Notes: generated from the sequence alone by a model not told the origin. A DNA stretch of 64,000 bases from Chryseobacterium nepalense (GCF_023195755.1 NZ_CP096203.1:2480001-2544000); one strand, 5' to 3'; shown: positions 43,205 through 52,765, counted from the first letter of the stretch. A program made the numbers and translations.

Positions 43205-43951
43205 TTAACGTGAATTTACAATTTTCGCTGATTTAAGCTTAAAGAAATAATAAAAAATTATAGCAATACACACCAACTGTATTGTTCCAAGTCCTGCAAT
43301 GATATCTACTTTAGGCTTGATAAAATCCAGCATAAATCTGAAGCTGAAGTAACAAATCATAAATAACTGAAAGATAAATCCTGACGGAAATTTATTTTTT
43401 TTCTTAATTATTTTTAAAACAATCCACAAAACAATAAGGAAAACAATTTCATATAGAGCAACAGGATGTCTCAGATACTGATCTCCCAGATGCATTCCAA
43501 AAAAAGAATCTGTAGGAATACCATATGTTTCTTCATGAATTCCTGTAAGAAAGCAGCCTATTCTTCCGATAATCATTGCTAGAATTAATGGAAAGACAAT
43601 CAGATCTCCTGTGCTTTCTTTATGGCCGATAATTTTTTTTGCCCATTCTACTCCAATTAATCCAAAAGCCAGTCCGCCAACAATCGTATTATTTGTCCAA
43701 AATCTTTTGAAGCTAAAATTTTCAAAAAGAGTGTATGGATTTTCTAAATTTCCAATTAGTTTGGAACCTATTAAGGCTCCCGCTGTAGCTCCTATTAAAA
43801 CAGCTGCAGAAGTATTGAAAGACATCTTTTCAGCGGACTTTCTTTTTAAATAAAAATAATAGCGCATACCGATGAAAATTCCTGCCGCTTCAAAAAGCGG
43901 ATGTGCAAGGATTGCTTTATCAAAAATGTTGAAGGTTACAGGAAAATCCAT
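43205..43951 (-). CDS. divergent prolipoprotein diacylglyceryl transferase (Lgt) paralogue
   Basis: 248 residues with about seven membrane helices. The Lgt layout is visible: an N-terminal ILAHPLFEAAGIFIG, a central GRIGCFLTGIHEE, then YGIPTD and LRHPVALYEIVF. Genuine Lgt has a GNxxNxE-type signature at the central site; here the first Asn is Cys and the second is Thr. It may transfer a lipid group to another substrate, or have a different role. It heads the operon with the two-helix protein and the radical SAM protein. Confidence 0.75.
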   Translation of the reverse strand: MDFPVTFNIFDKAILAHPLFEAAGIFIGMRYYFYLKRKSAEKMSFNTSAAVLIGATAGALIGSKLIGNLENPYTLFENFSFKRFWTNNTIVGGLAFGLIGVEWAKKIIGHKESTGDLIVFPLILAMIIGRIGCFLTGIHEETYGIPTDSFFGMHLGDQYLRHPVALYEIVFLIVLWIVLKIIKKKNKFPSGFIFQLFMICYFSFRFMLDFIKPKVDIIAGLGTIQLVCIAIIFYYFFKLKSAKIVNSR

Positions 43952-44002
43952 GGCTTCAAATGTATTGCTTTTTAAAATATATACAGGAATTCTTCTTAAT
44001 TT

Positions 44003-44227
44003 TCATACCAAATTCATTTCCTGATGCTGATAATTCATCCTTTCGGCATGGTAAACGAGCCTTTTTGCATGGAAATTGAGACTATTAGGTTCGTCAGTGA
44101 ACCTTTTTGCTTCGTCATCCACCCTTTTTGCATGGTTAACCACCCTTTTAGGCTCATCAATGACCCAACTTGCATTGATATTCGAGCTTTTTGCTTCGTT
44201 CACGATCCTTTTTAGGTGATTAATCAT
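44003..44227 (-). CDS. heptapeptide-repeat protein on a 21-bp minisatellite
   Basis: 74 residues made almost wholly of seven-residue units such as EPKRVVN, HAKRVDD, EAKRFTD and HAKRLVY, about nine in all. The DNA shows the same as degenerate 21-bp tandem units. The opposite strand is also open over 44024-44215, which is a by-product of the repeat. The pattern (charged/Ala/Lys/Arg/hydrophobic) suggests a long helix. It is not certain that it is translated. No signal peptide. Confidence 0.5.
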   Translation of the reverse strand: MINHLKRIVNEAKSSNINASWVIDEPKRVVNHAKRVDDEAKRFTDEPNSLNFHAKRLVYHAERMNYQHQEMNLV

Positions 44228-44350
44228 ATTTCTGCTTGCAAATGTTATTTCAGAATGTGGATTTATAAGGAATTTCCATTAATCTGAGCTAATTTAAGAT
44301 TTAAAATCAATCTTTTTCCTTATTTTTATTTAAATATAATTTTCCAAATT

Positions 44351-45391
44351 ATGAGAATAGAATATGATATAAAACTGGGTTTTAAGGATGTGATGTTTCG
44401 CCCGAAACGTTCCACGTTAAAATCCCGTTCGGAAGTTGACCTGGAAAGAGAATTTATCTTCAGACACACCCGGAAAAAATGGAGCGGTGTTCCTGTAATT
44501 GCCGCCAACATGGATACAGTAGGAACATTTGAGATGGCCGTGGAGCTTGCCAAGGATAAAATCATTACCGCAATTCACAAACATTATACACCCGAAGAAT
44601 GGACTTCTTTTCTGGATTCGCAGCCGGACAGTATTCATCAATATATTGCATTAAGCACCGGAACCGGTAAATCTGATGAAGAAAAAATTCGCACGATCCT
44701 TGAAAAGCATCCAAAAATCGAGTTTCTCTGTATTGATGTGGCCAATGGTTATTCGGAGCATTTTGTTGAATTTGTGAAGAATGCAAGGGCCAATTTTCCC
44801 GATAAAATCATCATTGCCGGTAATGTGGTTACCGGAGAAATGGTGGAAGAACTTCTTCTGGTGGGTGCCGACATCATTAAAGTGGGAATAGGCCCCGGAT
44901 CAGTATGTACAACCAGAGTAAAGACCGGCGTGGGATATCCCCAGCTTTCAGCGATAATTGAATGTGCCGATGCAGCGCATGGATTAAAAGGACACATTAT
45001 TGCAGACGGCGGCTGTAAAGTTCCCGGAGATGTGGCTAAAGCTTTTGGTGGAGGAGCTGATTTTGTGATGTTGGGCGGAATGTTTGCAGGACATGATGAA
45101 AGTGGTGGTGAAATCGTTGAAGAAAATGGGAAAAAATTCCGTCTCTTTTATGGGATGAGTTCGAAAACAGCGATGGATAAACATTCCGGAGGTGTTGCGG
45201 AATACAGAGCATCGGAAGGAAAAACGGTTAAAGTTCCTTACAAAGGTCCGGTTTCAGAGACCGTAAAAGATATTCTGGGCGGCGTCCGTTCTACCTGTAC
45301 TTATGTAGGAGCATCCACATTGAAAGAGCTGTCTAAAAGAACTACTTTTATCAGAGTTCAGGAGCAGGAAAACCAGGTATTCAAAGATTAG
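44351..45391 (+). CDS. guaC: GMP reductase
   Basis: 346 residues of the IMPDH/GMPR TIM-barrel family without CBS domains. The catalytic loop [11 protein letters not shown] (about 178-188) holds the nucleophile Cys. [15 protein letters not shown] and [13 protein letters not shown] are GMPR-type signatures. It converts GMP to IMP using NADPH. The length matches GuaC. The DUF1835 gene follows after 3 bp. Confidence 0.93.
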   Translation: MRIEYDIKLGFKDVMFRPKRSTLKSRSEVDLEREFIFRHTRKKWSGVPVIAANMDTVGTFEMAVELAKDKIITAIHKHYTPEEWTSFLDSQPDSIHQYIALSTGTGKSDEEKIRTILEKHPKIEFLCIDVANGYSEHFVEFVKNARANFPDKIIIAGNVVTGEMVEELLLVGADIIKVGIGPGSVCTTRVKTGVGYPQLSAIIECADAAHGLKGHIIADGGCKVPGDVAKAFGGGADFVMLGGMFAGHDESGGEIVEENGKKFRLFYGMSSKTAMDKHSGGVAEYRASEGKTVKVPYKGPVSETVKDILGGVRSTCTYVGASTLKELSKRTTFIRVQEQENQVFKD

Positions 45392-45394
45392 ATC

Positions 45395-46129
45395 TTGAGA
45401 GCTACATTTAATATTATCAACGGAGATTATCTCGCCGGAAGATTGAATCAAACAATAATTTCGGGCGAGATAATTATCTGTAGAGAAGCCTTGGTTACAG
45501 GACCTTTACAGGCTGATCATCCGGATGAATTCTGGAAAATGCGGGCAGAATTTATTTCCGAAAATTATTCTGATAAAAAAGAGAATTATTATCATAAAGT
45601 CGTCTCCGAATTTGAAAAGATGAAAAATATTCCGGACCATTCTGAAGTGAATCTCTGGTTTGAAGATGATCTTTTTTGCCAGGTGAATCTGTGGTTTTGC
45701 CTGACCTTACTTCCCAAAGACAGAAATATAAAAATTTACAGAGTTTTTCCAAAAAATTTATTAGAAAACAAGTGGGAAGGATTTTCGGATTCAAATGATA
45801 TGAATTTGCAGGAGGCCTGGAAATCGAAAATTTTATTTGATCAGAAAGACATCGATCTGGGATGCGATTTGTGGAAAGCATATCAAAGTAACGATCGCAA
45901 TACATTAAAGCAACTTTCTCTTCATCCATCAGACTGTTTTCGTTTTTTGAAAGAGTTGATCCGTGTTTATCAGAATGTTAATCCTGAAACTTTTGTCAGA
46001 GATTTAATGGAAAGCGAAACGATGAATTTCAATGCTGTTTTTGAAAAATTTCGAAATGAACTGGGAATTTTCGGGTATGGAGATCTTCAGGTAAAACAGT
46101 TTTATGATAAAATTCTCGGAGAAAAATAA
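45395..46129 (+). CDS. DUF1835-domain protein (TTG start)
   Basis: 244 residues. The start FNIINGDYLAGRLNQTIISGEIIICREALVTGPL is the DUF1835 N-terminal pattern. The C-terminal half (about 135-240) is helical and resembles the partner domain often found with it. The function of the family is unknown. The only start that keeps the conserved beginning is TTG at 45395, 3 bp after the guaC stop, which suggests translational coupling. Confidence 0.75.
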   Translation: MRATFNIINGDYLAGRLNQTIISGEIIICREALVTGPLQADHPDEFWKMRAEFISENYSDKKENYYHKVVSEFEKMKNIPDHSEVNLWFEDDLFCQVNLWFCLTLLPKDRNIKIYRVFPKNLLENKWEGFSDSNDMNLQEAWKSKILFDQKDIDLGCDLWKAYQSNDRNTLKQLSLHPSDCFRFLKELIRVYQNVNPETFVRDLMESETMNFNAVFEKFRNELGIFGYGDLQVKQFYDKILGEK

Positions 46130-46132
46130 ATA

Positions 46133-47452
46133 TTATTTCGTCCTGATGTATTTTTTGTTAAAATATCTCTCCAGCTGCATGCTTACATAATCTCTGGTTT
46201 CGCTTACAGAAGACATTTCATCAAAATATAATACAACAGGCACTGTTTTTATTTTATCTACAACAACAGAATCTGATGGTGTTGTTTTTAAAATATGAAC
46301 TCTTTCGCTTATTTCCCTGTCATAGGCTTTTAAATCTGTGTACAATATCTCTTTAGCGATGGTATTGATATTAAAACTGATATTAAAATTCTTATATTTC
46401 TCAGGAAAAAAGTTGGTTTGCGGCAGTAACATAATAATCATACTAAAAATCCAGAATTTTTTGATCTTCCCAAACCTCATATATAGTATCACCGATGAAC
46501 TTAGCAGCCAGAAAAAGATAATATTTTCGAACTGTCTTCCGATACTGTTCATGATAAATCCTAAGAACAGTAATGGTAAAAAAGAGATCATCCAAATGAT
46601 TATAAGTTTTTTGAAATCATACCGGTCTGTTATTTCGGCCAGTTCTTTTTCAAAAATTTTAATAAATAATGGAATTACAATAGCTGTTTTGATAACAATA
46701 TAAGTTGTATCCGCGCCGAAATAGATGATTCTTTTAAACCATTTCACGTAAAAAACATCCTGAGATTCAGTCATTCTCTGAAAATTTCCCGGGGCAAGAA
46801 ATGAAATTAAAATGCCTGATAAACCAACCATTAACATTATTCTTGCTCTGGCTGACTTATTTTGAGTATTCCAATATATTATCATCCCGAATACAATCAG
46901 TGCAAGAATTTCATTGGAGCCCATTAAAATGAAAATGAGTAACAGAACCAGGCCGTACCACATTTTTTTATTTGTATCGTTATATTTCCTGCAGAAAAAC
47001 ACCAAAAGTCCCGATATAATAACCGGCAAAAAATATACATTGGATCCGGTAAACCAAAAGAAATGCTCTGAAATGTTCGTTAAAATAACAGTATAAAATA
47101 AAAATAAGGCGAACCCTTTACCAAGTGCCAGCAGCCAGGAATACTTAAAAAATTCTTTAAAATTAAGTGCTGAAACAGCTATGAAAGAAAAGATGAGAAA
47201 AACAGGATAAATTTTAGGCAAAATATTTTCCGGATCTTTGGAAAGCGGGATCAGCATATTGTAACCATATCCGAAATAGCGCCCTCCCCAATTCAGATAG
47301 AATTCCTGCATATTTCCAATAAATCCTAATTTTCCGGTAGTATATGCATAAATATAATCATCGGTCTGATATACATTAAAATAAGAAATATATACCAGGC
47401 CGATGATCAATATAGTGGAAAAAAATGCAGTAACAGAATATACTGACTTCAT
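46133..47452 (-). CDS. polytopic membrane protein, DUF6056-like
   Basis: 439 residues with about ten membrane helices. After the first helix comes YQTDDYIYAYTTGKLG, with the acidic pair in the first periplasmic loop that is common in GT-C-like glycosyltransferases and DUF6056 proteins. GGRYFGYGYNML follows. The C-terminal 80 residues are soluble. It could transfer a sugar from a lipid donor, but no substrate can be read. It lies 4 bp after fabG on the same strand. Confidence 0.65.
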   Translation of the reverse strand: MKSVYSVTAFFSTILIIGLVYISYFNVYQTDDYIYAYTTGKLGFIGNMQEFYLNWGGRYFGYGYNMLIPLSKDPENILPKIYPVFLIFSFIAVSALNFKEFFKYSWLLALGKGFALFLFYTVILTNISEHFFWFTGSNVYFLPVIISGLLVFFCRKYNDTNKKMWYGLVLLLIFILMGSNEILALIVFGMIIYWNTQNKSARARIMLMVGLSGILISFLAPGNFQRMTESQDVFYVKWFKRIIYFGADTTYIVIKTAIVIPLFIKIFEKELAEITDRYDFKKLIIIWMISFLPLLFLGFIMNSIGRQFENIIFFWLLSSSVILYMRFGKIKKFWIFSMIIMLLPQTNFFPEKYKNFNISFNINTIAKEILYTDLKAYDREISERVHILKTTPSDSVVVDKIKTVPVVLYFDEMSSVSETRDYVSMQLERYFNKKYIRTK

Positions 47453-47456
47453 TTTT

Positions 47457-48200
47457 TTACGTTAATAAACCGCCGTCTACGTTCAGAGTCTGACCCGTGA
47501 TGTACGATGCCATTTCACTTCCTAAAAACACGCAGGCATTGGCAATATCTTTTGTCTGACCTAATTTTTTCATAGGAATAGCTTCGTTCCATTTGTCTTT
47601 TGCCTTATCATCAAGCGCATCTGTCATTTCAGTCTGGATAAAGCCCGGAGCAATAGCATTGCAACGGATATTTCTGGAACCTAATTCAAGCGCTACAGAT
47701 TTTGTAAACCCGATAACACCGGCTTTTGAGGCCGCATAATTCGCCTGTCCCGCGTTCCCGCTAATTCCAACTACGGAAGTCATATTGATAATAGAACCTT
47801 CTTTTGCCTTCATCATAGGCTTGATTACGGCTTTTGTAAGATTAAATACAGAATCAAGATTTACATTGATTACTTTATCCCAGTCTTCTTTTGACATTCT
47901 CAACAACAGATTATCTTTTGTGATACCGGCATTGTTGATCAGGATATCAATTTTTCCGAATTCTTTCAGAACTTCGTCTACCAATGTTTGAGCAGCATCA
48001 AAATCCGATGCATCAGACTGATATCCCTTAATTTGAGTTACAGAACTTAAAGTGGCTTCTAATTCCTTAGCTTTGTCTACAGATCCGGCATAAGTAAAAG
48101 CGATCTTTGCTCCCTGCTGGGCATACATTTCAGCGATTCCTTTTCCGATTCCTCTTGTAGCTCCCGTTATTAGCGCTACTTTTCCTTCTAATAGTTTCAT
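47457..48200 (-). CDS. fabG: 3-oxoacyl-ACP reductase
   Basis: 247 residues from MKLLEGKVALITGA at 48200. It is a short-chain dehydrogenase with GATRGIGKGIA for NADPH, LINNAGIT, the catalytic Ser in MTSVVGISG, and YAASK. IAPGFIQTEMTDAL and a GG-containing end are FabG-like. It reduces 3-oxoacyl-ACP in fatty-acid elongation. A slightly earlier ATG at 48209 exists; the chosen start fits the family. Confidence 0.92.
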   Translation of the reverse strand: MKLLEGKVALITGATRGIGKGIAEMYAQQGAKIAFTYAGSVDKAKELEATLSSVTQIKGYQSDASDFDAAQTLVDEVLKEFGKIDILINNAGITKDNLLLRMSKEDWDKVINVNLDSVFNLTKAVIKPMMKAKEGSIINMTSVVGISGNAGQANYAASKAGVIGFTKSVALELGSRNIRCNAIAPGFIQTEMTDALDDKAKDKWNEAIPMKKLGQTKDIANACVFLGSEMASYITGQTLNVDGGLLT

Positions 48201-48371
48201 ATATGACAATTATTTTCTTTAACCAATTAGCCTTTTGAAGGTTGGCTAATATATACATTATTTAATTTTATCCGAATAAAACAGTGCGCAAAGATATTAC
48301 AAAATGTTATTCATTGCATTTTAAATCGCGATTTTAATGAAATTTATTCTCTGTTTTTTATCATAATATGA

Positions 48372-49847
48372 TTATTCAATAAAATTCTTTTCATTCTGTT
48401 CTGTAAAATAAATAAATTGAAAATCCTTTCCTTTCATCAATTTTATCCCTTTTTTATCCTGAACGTATTTATCAAAAACCACTTCTGCCAAAGGTTCATT
48501 TTTATGGTTGGAAATTCCGAATTTATTGCCTTTTCTTATCACAAATTCATTGGCACCCGAAAAAGTAATGATATCATCATAGACAAAAGGAATAATTTCT
48601 TTGCCGTTTTCATTGAGAACTCCGTAGAAATTATCGGCATTTTTCCCTATGATCATGGGATACATTTCCAAAGGTTTAATCTCTTTCAAACCTTTCAATT
48701 CTATGTATTCTCCGTCTTTTGGTGAAAATTTGTAGTAGTTATTATCTTTATTTAAAATAATGGTATTCGGAAATATTTTTTCAATTTCATAATTTTCCTT
48801 GAGGATATTTTTTAAATTTTTATCTACAATTGTTTCTTCATCGTTTTTTCTTAGATAAATATATTTTTCTCCGGCGATGGTAAGTCCTTCCACCCGGTCA
48901 TATTCTTTAGGAAAAACAACTTCTCCGGATAAGCGAACCACTGCAGCTTTAGGATTGTTCTGATCCTGAGATGTTTTAAACAAACCGTTAAAAAGAGGGT
49001 TTACATATTGATAATCAAGATCATAAACCTTCCCTTCCTTCTTTGAAAAAATACTTACTTTATCATCTTTGGTAAGATAGATATATTCTCTTCCTACGAA
49101 AGCCTGATCATAGATTTCATCCGCAATAACTTTTTCCGTGTCATTAATAATTCCGTACCGGTTTTTTGCTGCATCAAGCGTTACAAGGAACGGAAATGCA
49201 TTGATATTGTCTACGTTATGATCTGAAATTTTAGTTAGCGTTTTCCCGTTATTATCAATAATTTCACCGGATTTTTCACCTGTAGAAATATAAGTACGGC
49301 CTTTGTAAAACCGAAGATCAGTAGTAAATGCTCTGTCTGAAACCTGTTTGCCGTCAAAATCGTAAATAAACCAGCTTCCGTTTACCTTAACAAAAAATCT
49401 GTTTTCGCTGCCGAATTCTATTTTCTCCGAAAAAGGGATAATCTGTTTTCCGTTGAAGTCATAAACACATTCTTTTCCTTGTTTTGTGCAGATCAGCCGG
49501 TCTTTATTTTCCCATGTCCTGAACCTGAAGTTTTCAAGAGGAATAAGTTCACTTCCTTTTTCATCAATAAGAGCTGTTTTTCCTGTGGAATTCCCTGATT
49601 TAACCTTAAGGATAAACCTGTCTTTCCAAAGCCTTGATATTTCGCTTTTAAAAGGATAACTAAAAGTAATATTTCCTAAAGAATCTACGATTCCGGATGT
49701 TCCGGTTTTGGCATCGTTGATCATTCCGTAACCTTTCGTGTAGGAACGCACTTCTTTGCCCAGCTTTTTTGTTAAGAGTATCTGTTTATACTGATCCGTC
49801 TGTCCGAGGCAAACCGACGAAAACAGCACGAAAATTAGTTTTTTCAA
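48372..49847 (-). CDS. secreted WG-repeat protein (TTG start)
   Basis: 491 residues with a signal peptide (KKLIFVLFSSVCLGQ) and many WG-type repeats of about 40 residues (KYGMIND, NFYGVLNENGKEIIPFVYDDI, KFGISNHKNEPLAE). The repeats form a beta-rich surface-type protein of unknown role. The start must be TTG at 49847, since the codon just before it is the TAA stop of rsmI and no ATG gives the signal peptide. It is the last gene of the 52017-48372 unit. Confidence 0.78.
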   Translation of the reverse strand: MKKLIFVLFSSVCLGQTDQYKQILLTKKLGKEVRSYTKGYGMINDAKTGTSGIVDSLGNITFSYPFKSEISRLWKDRFILKVKSGNSTGKTALIDEKGSELIPLENFRFRTWENKDRLICTKQGKECVYDFNGKQIIPFSEKIEFGSENRFFVKVNGSWFIYDFDGKQVSDRAFTTDLRFYKGRTYISTGEKSGEIIDNNGKTLTKISDHNVDNINAFPFLVTLDAAKNRYGIINDTEKVIADEIYDQAFVGREYIYLTKDDKVSIFSKKEGKVYDLDYQYVNPLFNGLFKTSQDQNNPKAAVVRLSGEVVFPKEYDRVEGLTIAGEKYIYLRKNDEETIVDKNLKNILKENYEIEKIFPNTIILNKDNNYYKFSPKDGEYIELKGLKEIKPLEMYPMIIGKNADNFYGVLNENGKEIIPFVYDDIITFSGANEFVIRKGNKFGISNHKNEPLAEVVFDKYVQDKKGIKLMKGKDFQFIYFTEQNEKNFIE

Positions 49848-50521
49848 TTAAATGGAATTATTTACGATGAGAACGATCTCACCTTTTAAGGTTTTGCTTT
49901 TAGAAAATTCAATAAGTTCAATAATTGTTCCGCGTTTGGTTTCTTCAAATTTTTTTGAGATTTCCCTGCTCAGGCTTACTTTCGTGTTTTCTCCGAAAAA
50001 TTCTTTGATCTGTTCCAGCGTAGTATTGATTTTATGGGGACTTTCATAGAGAACAATCGTCTTTTTTCTTCTGCCAGCTGCTTCAGTTTGGTCTGCCTGC
50101 CTTTTTTCTGTGGGAGAAATCCTGCGAAAAGAAATTCGTTATTGGGAAGTCCGGAAACTACTAAAGCCGGAACAAAGGCTGTGGCTCCCGGAAGACAGAT
50201 CATATCAATATGATGATCTGCGCCTGCTTTTGCCAGTAAATAACCGGGATCCGAAATTCCGGGAGTTCCTGCATCGGTGATAATGGCAATATTCTGACCG
50301 CTTTTCAGATCAGCGATCACTTTATCCGTTGCCTGATGCTCATTATGAAGATGATACGATTTTAAAGGTTTGGAAATCTCGAAATGCTTCAGAAGAATTC
50401 CGGAAGTTCTGGTGTCTTCACATAGTATATAATCTACTTCTTTTAAAACACTTACTGCTCTGTAAGTCATATCCTCAAGGTTCCCGATCGGTGTGGGAAC
50501 AAAATATAGAATTCCGCTCAA
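49848..50521 (-). pseudogene. rsmI: rsmI (16S rRNA 2'-O-methyltransferase) with a frameshift
   Basis: The N-terminal part is a full RsmI: MSGILYFVPTPIGNLEDMTYRA, EDTRTSG, ITDAGTPGISDPGYLL and SGLPNNEFLFAGFLPQKKG. Around 50062-50067 (a run of six T, six A in the coding strand) the frame shifts. The next frame continues the normal end: IVLYESPHKINTTLEQIKEF through SLSREISKKFEETKRG to IVNNSI and TAA at 49848-49850. One more A would restore AEEKKTIVLYESPHK. A sequencing error, a recent mutation or slippage are all possible. As it stands the product ends at 49976 with a false tail. Confidence 0.85.
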
Positions 50522-50529
50522 AATTTACG

Positions 50530-52017
50530 TTATAAAAATTTGTTTTCTACCAAGATCCAGAGTCTTTGTGCATATTCATCCACCTTGCTCCATTTTTTGG
50601 CATAATAAAGGTCGCTCAGGTATTCCTTTGCATCTTCTAATGTTCTGAAACTGTTCAGATTATTTACTACCTCATTCAATTCAGACTGGCTTCCCCCGAA
50701 AAGTGTTTTTGTAAAAGCAATACGATCATTTAAATCCAGTTTGAATTCCGGTTTTTTCTTTTCCGCCTCCATAAAATCCGTTGGAATATTTGTTTTTAAA
50801 ATACTTCCCGTATCTTCTTTTTTCTCAACAGGTGCTGTCTGTTCCAAGGGCAGTGTTCTTTCCAGATGATCATCATCAAAAAGCGTCTGTACAGCTTTTA
50901 AGCCTTTAATATGAGCCAGCTTTATTTTTTTCTCCTGCTGATATGCTTCTAAATTTTCAAAACTTTCATCGGAGGCCGGTTTATCGTTTTCTTTTTCAGG
51001 AACAGGCCTGTCAATCTCAACAATTTTTCGGCGGTCATTAATTTCTGCCAAAATAGTCTCCTGTTTTTCCTCAAGAGCCGCTTCATGCCTGATTTCCGTT
51101 ACAATACTTTCTACATTTGAAGTATCCGCAGCCATTTCTCCGTGTTCGATCATGGCTTCAGAAACCGTAAAATGTTCCTCATTTTCTTCGATCAGCAGGT
51201 CTTCCTCAATAGGTTCCGTATCAAAAATACTTGGAATGGTTTCTGTAATTTCCTGCTTTTCTTCATTTTTAACATCCTTATCAAAATTATTCCGGATATT
51301 TTCTTCTTCATCAAAATCATTAAAATTTCCCTGATCATCCGAAATTTCATTTTCAAATTCATCAATTTCATTCAGCTGATTATTAAAAATGGCTTCTTCT
51401 TCTGTATGTTCTCTGCTGAACATGTCTTCATCAATATCATCATCATTTTCAGGTTCAGCATTTGCCAAAATTCTTTCTTCATCGATAAAATTCAATGTCC
51501 TGTCTGTATTGTCAGGAATTTCGTGTTCATCGGTTTCTTCCAGTTGCTTATTGAAAATATCTTTATCTTCTTGTACATCTGCTGATATAACAGTTTCAGA
51601 ATCAGTATTTTCTTCAACAAAGTCAACCAGTGTCTCATGAAGCTCTTCTTCAACAATTTCATTCAGCTGATTATTGAAAATGGCTTCTTCTTCCATAACA
51701 GGAAATTCTTTACTTTCGCCGATTTCATTCAGTTGGTTATTAAAAATAGCTTCTTCCTCTTCCACTTCATAATTGCTTTCAATGAAAGGTTGAGATGAAA
51801 AGTTTTCACTATTTTTTTCTGTTGAAGAAAAATTTTCTTTTTCAAAATACTCCAGATTTTTTTCAAGCAACTTGAGAAACGAAATCCGGTTAGCAAGTTC
51901 ATCTACAAGATCCTGCCGGGAAATTAATTCGTCTACATTGCTTATTTTATCCAGAATAGCGATCATATTCTTGGATTCAAAAAAAATCTTTTCCTTTAAA
52001 TCTTGGATGTTTTGCAT
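50530..52017 (-). CDS. acidic repeat protein with conserved C-terminal domain
   Basis: 495 residues. A helical N-terminus (1-60) is followed by a long, very acidic linker. The linker holds four copies of a motif based on EEEAIFNNQLNEI (87-99, 109-121, a degenerate one at 153-161, and 206-218). The last 75 residues (LDLNDRIAFTKTLFGGSQSELNEVV to the end) form a compact domain that flavobacteria conserve. No signal peptide or membrane helix. It precedes rsmI by 8 bp and diverges from tdk. Function unknown. Confidence 0.7.
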   Translation of the reverse strand: MQNIQDLKEKIFFESKNMIAILDKISNVDELISRQDLVDELANRISFLKLLEKNLEYFEKENFSSTEKNSENFSSQPFIESNYEVEEEEAIFNNQLNEIGESKEFPVMEEEAIFNNQLNEIVEEELHETLVDFVEENTDSETVISADVQEDKDIFNKQLEETDEHEIPDNTDRTLNFIDEERILANAEPENDDDIDEDMFSREHTEEEAIFNNQLNEIDEFENEISDDQGNFNDFDEEENIRNNFDKDVKNEEKQEITETIPSIFDTEPIEEDLLIEENEEHFTVSEAMIEHGEMAADTSNVESIVTEIRHEAALEEKQETILAEINDRRKIVEIDRPVPEKENDKPASDESFENLEAYQQEKKIKLAHIKGLKAVQTLFDDDHLERTLPLEQTAPVEKKEDTGSILKTNIPTDFMEAEKKKPEFKLDLNDRIAFTKTLFGGSQSELNEVVNNLNSFRTLEDAKEYLSDLYYAKKWSKVDEYAQRLWILVENKFL

Positions 52018-52042
52018 ATAAGAATCTTGTTAAAAAATTGCT

Positions 52043-52050
52043 TACTTTTG
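52043..52050 (+). promoter_or_regulatory. -7 box of tdk
   Basis: TACTTTTG matches TAnnTTTG, 29 bp before the tdk ATG. Confidence 0.45.
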
Positions 52051-52079
52051 ATGTTAAAAATATACGGCTAATTTAACAA

Positions 52080-52673
52080 ATGTTTTTAGAAAATACAATT
52101 AATCATTCCAAACAAAGTGGTTGGATGGAAGTTATTTGTGGCTCAATGTTTTCCGGAAAAACCGAAGAGTTGATCAGGAGGCTGAGAAGGGCAGAAATGG
52201 CGGGGCAGAATGTGGAGATTTTTAAACCGAAACTGGATACAAGGTATTCTGAAGAAGACGTTATTTCTCATAATCAAAATAAAATACGAAGTACACCGGT
52301 AGAAAATCCCAATGAAATTATTTTGCTGGCCTCCAACTGTGATGTAGTGGGAATTGATGAAGCACAGTTTTTTGATGAAGGCATTGTAGATGTAGCCAAT
52401 CAACTGGCAGACAGCGGAATCCGGGTAGTAATTGCCGGTCTTGATATGGACTTTTTAGGAAGGCCATTCGGGCCGATGCCAAATCTTATGGCCACTGCCG
52501 AATATGTGACCAAAGTACACGCGATCTGTAAAAGGACCGGAAATCTTGCCAATTATTCTATGAGAATATCCAGTGGCAATAACCTTGTTGAACTTGGTGA
52601 AACCGAAAGCTATGAAGCGGTAAGCCGCCGGGTTTTTATTGACGAAGTGCTTTTGAAGAAGAAAAAACAGTAA
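52080..52673 (+). CDS. tdk: thymidine kinase lacking the usual zinc cysteines
   Basis: 197 residues of the type II thymidine kinase family: P-loop GSMFSGKTEELIRRL at about 21-35, GIDEAQFFD at about 96-104, and the lasso-like ANYSMRISSGNN. It phosphorylates thymidine in salvage. The zinc site normally has two Cys pairs. Here the first is C150-K-R-T, with the second Cys replaced by Thr, and no Cys follows, so the zinc is likely absent. Start at MFLENTINHSK is the first ATG after the promoter. Confidence 0.92.
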   Translation: MFLENTINHSKQSGWMEVICGSMFSGKTEELIRRLRRAEMAGQNVEIFKPKLDTRYSEEDVISHNQNKIRSTPVENPNEIILLASNCDVVGIDEAQFFDEGIVDVANQLADSGIRVVIAGLDMDFLGRPFGPMPNLMATAEYVTKVHAICKRTGNLANYSMRISSGNNLVELGETESYEAVSRRVFIDEVLLKKKKQ

Positions 52674-52765
52674 ATTAGGCCAAAAAGAAGCCGGAAGCAT
52701 AAGCAATTATTTGATAAGGCCTTTGCTTATTTGTTTCCTGCTTACAATCAGCAGAACAGGCACCA

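Noticed and set aside
44024..44215. Plus-strand ORF over the 21-bp repeat (HPFCMVNHPF-like)
   Set aside because: It is a mirror of the repeat. Period-21 DNA leaves several frames open; the minus strand has the better start and composition.
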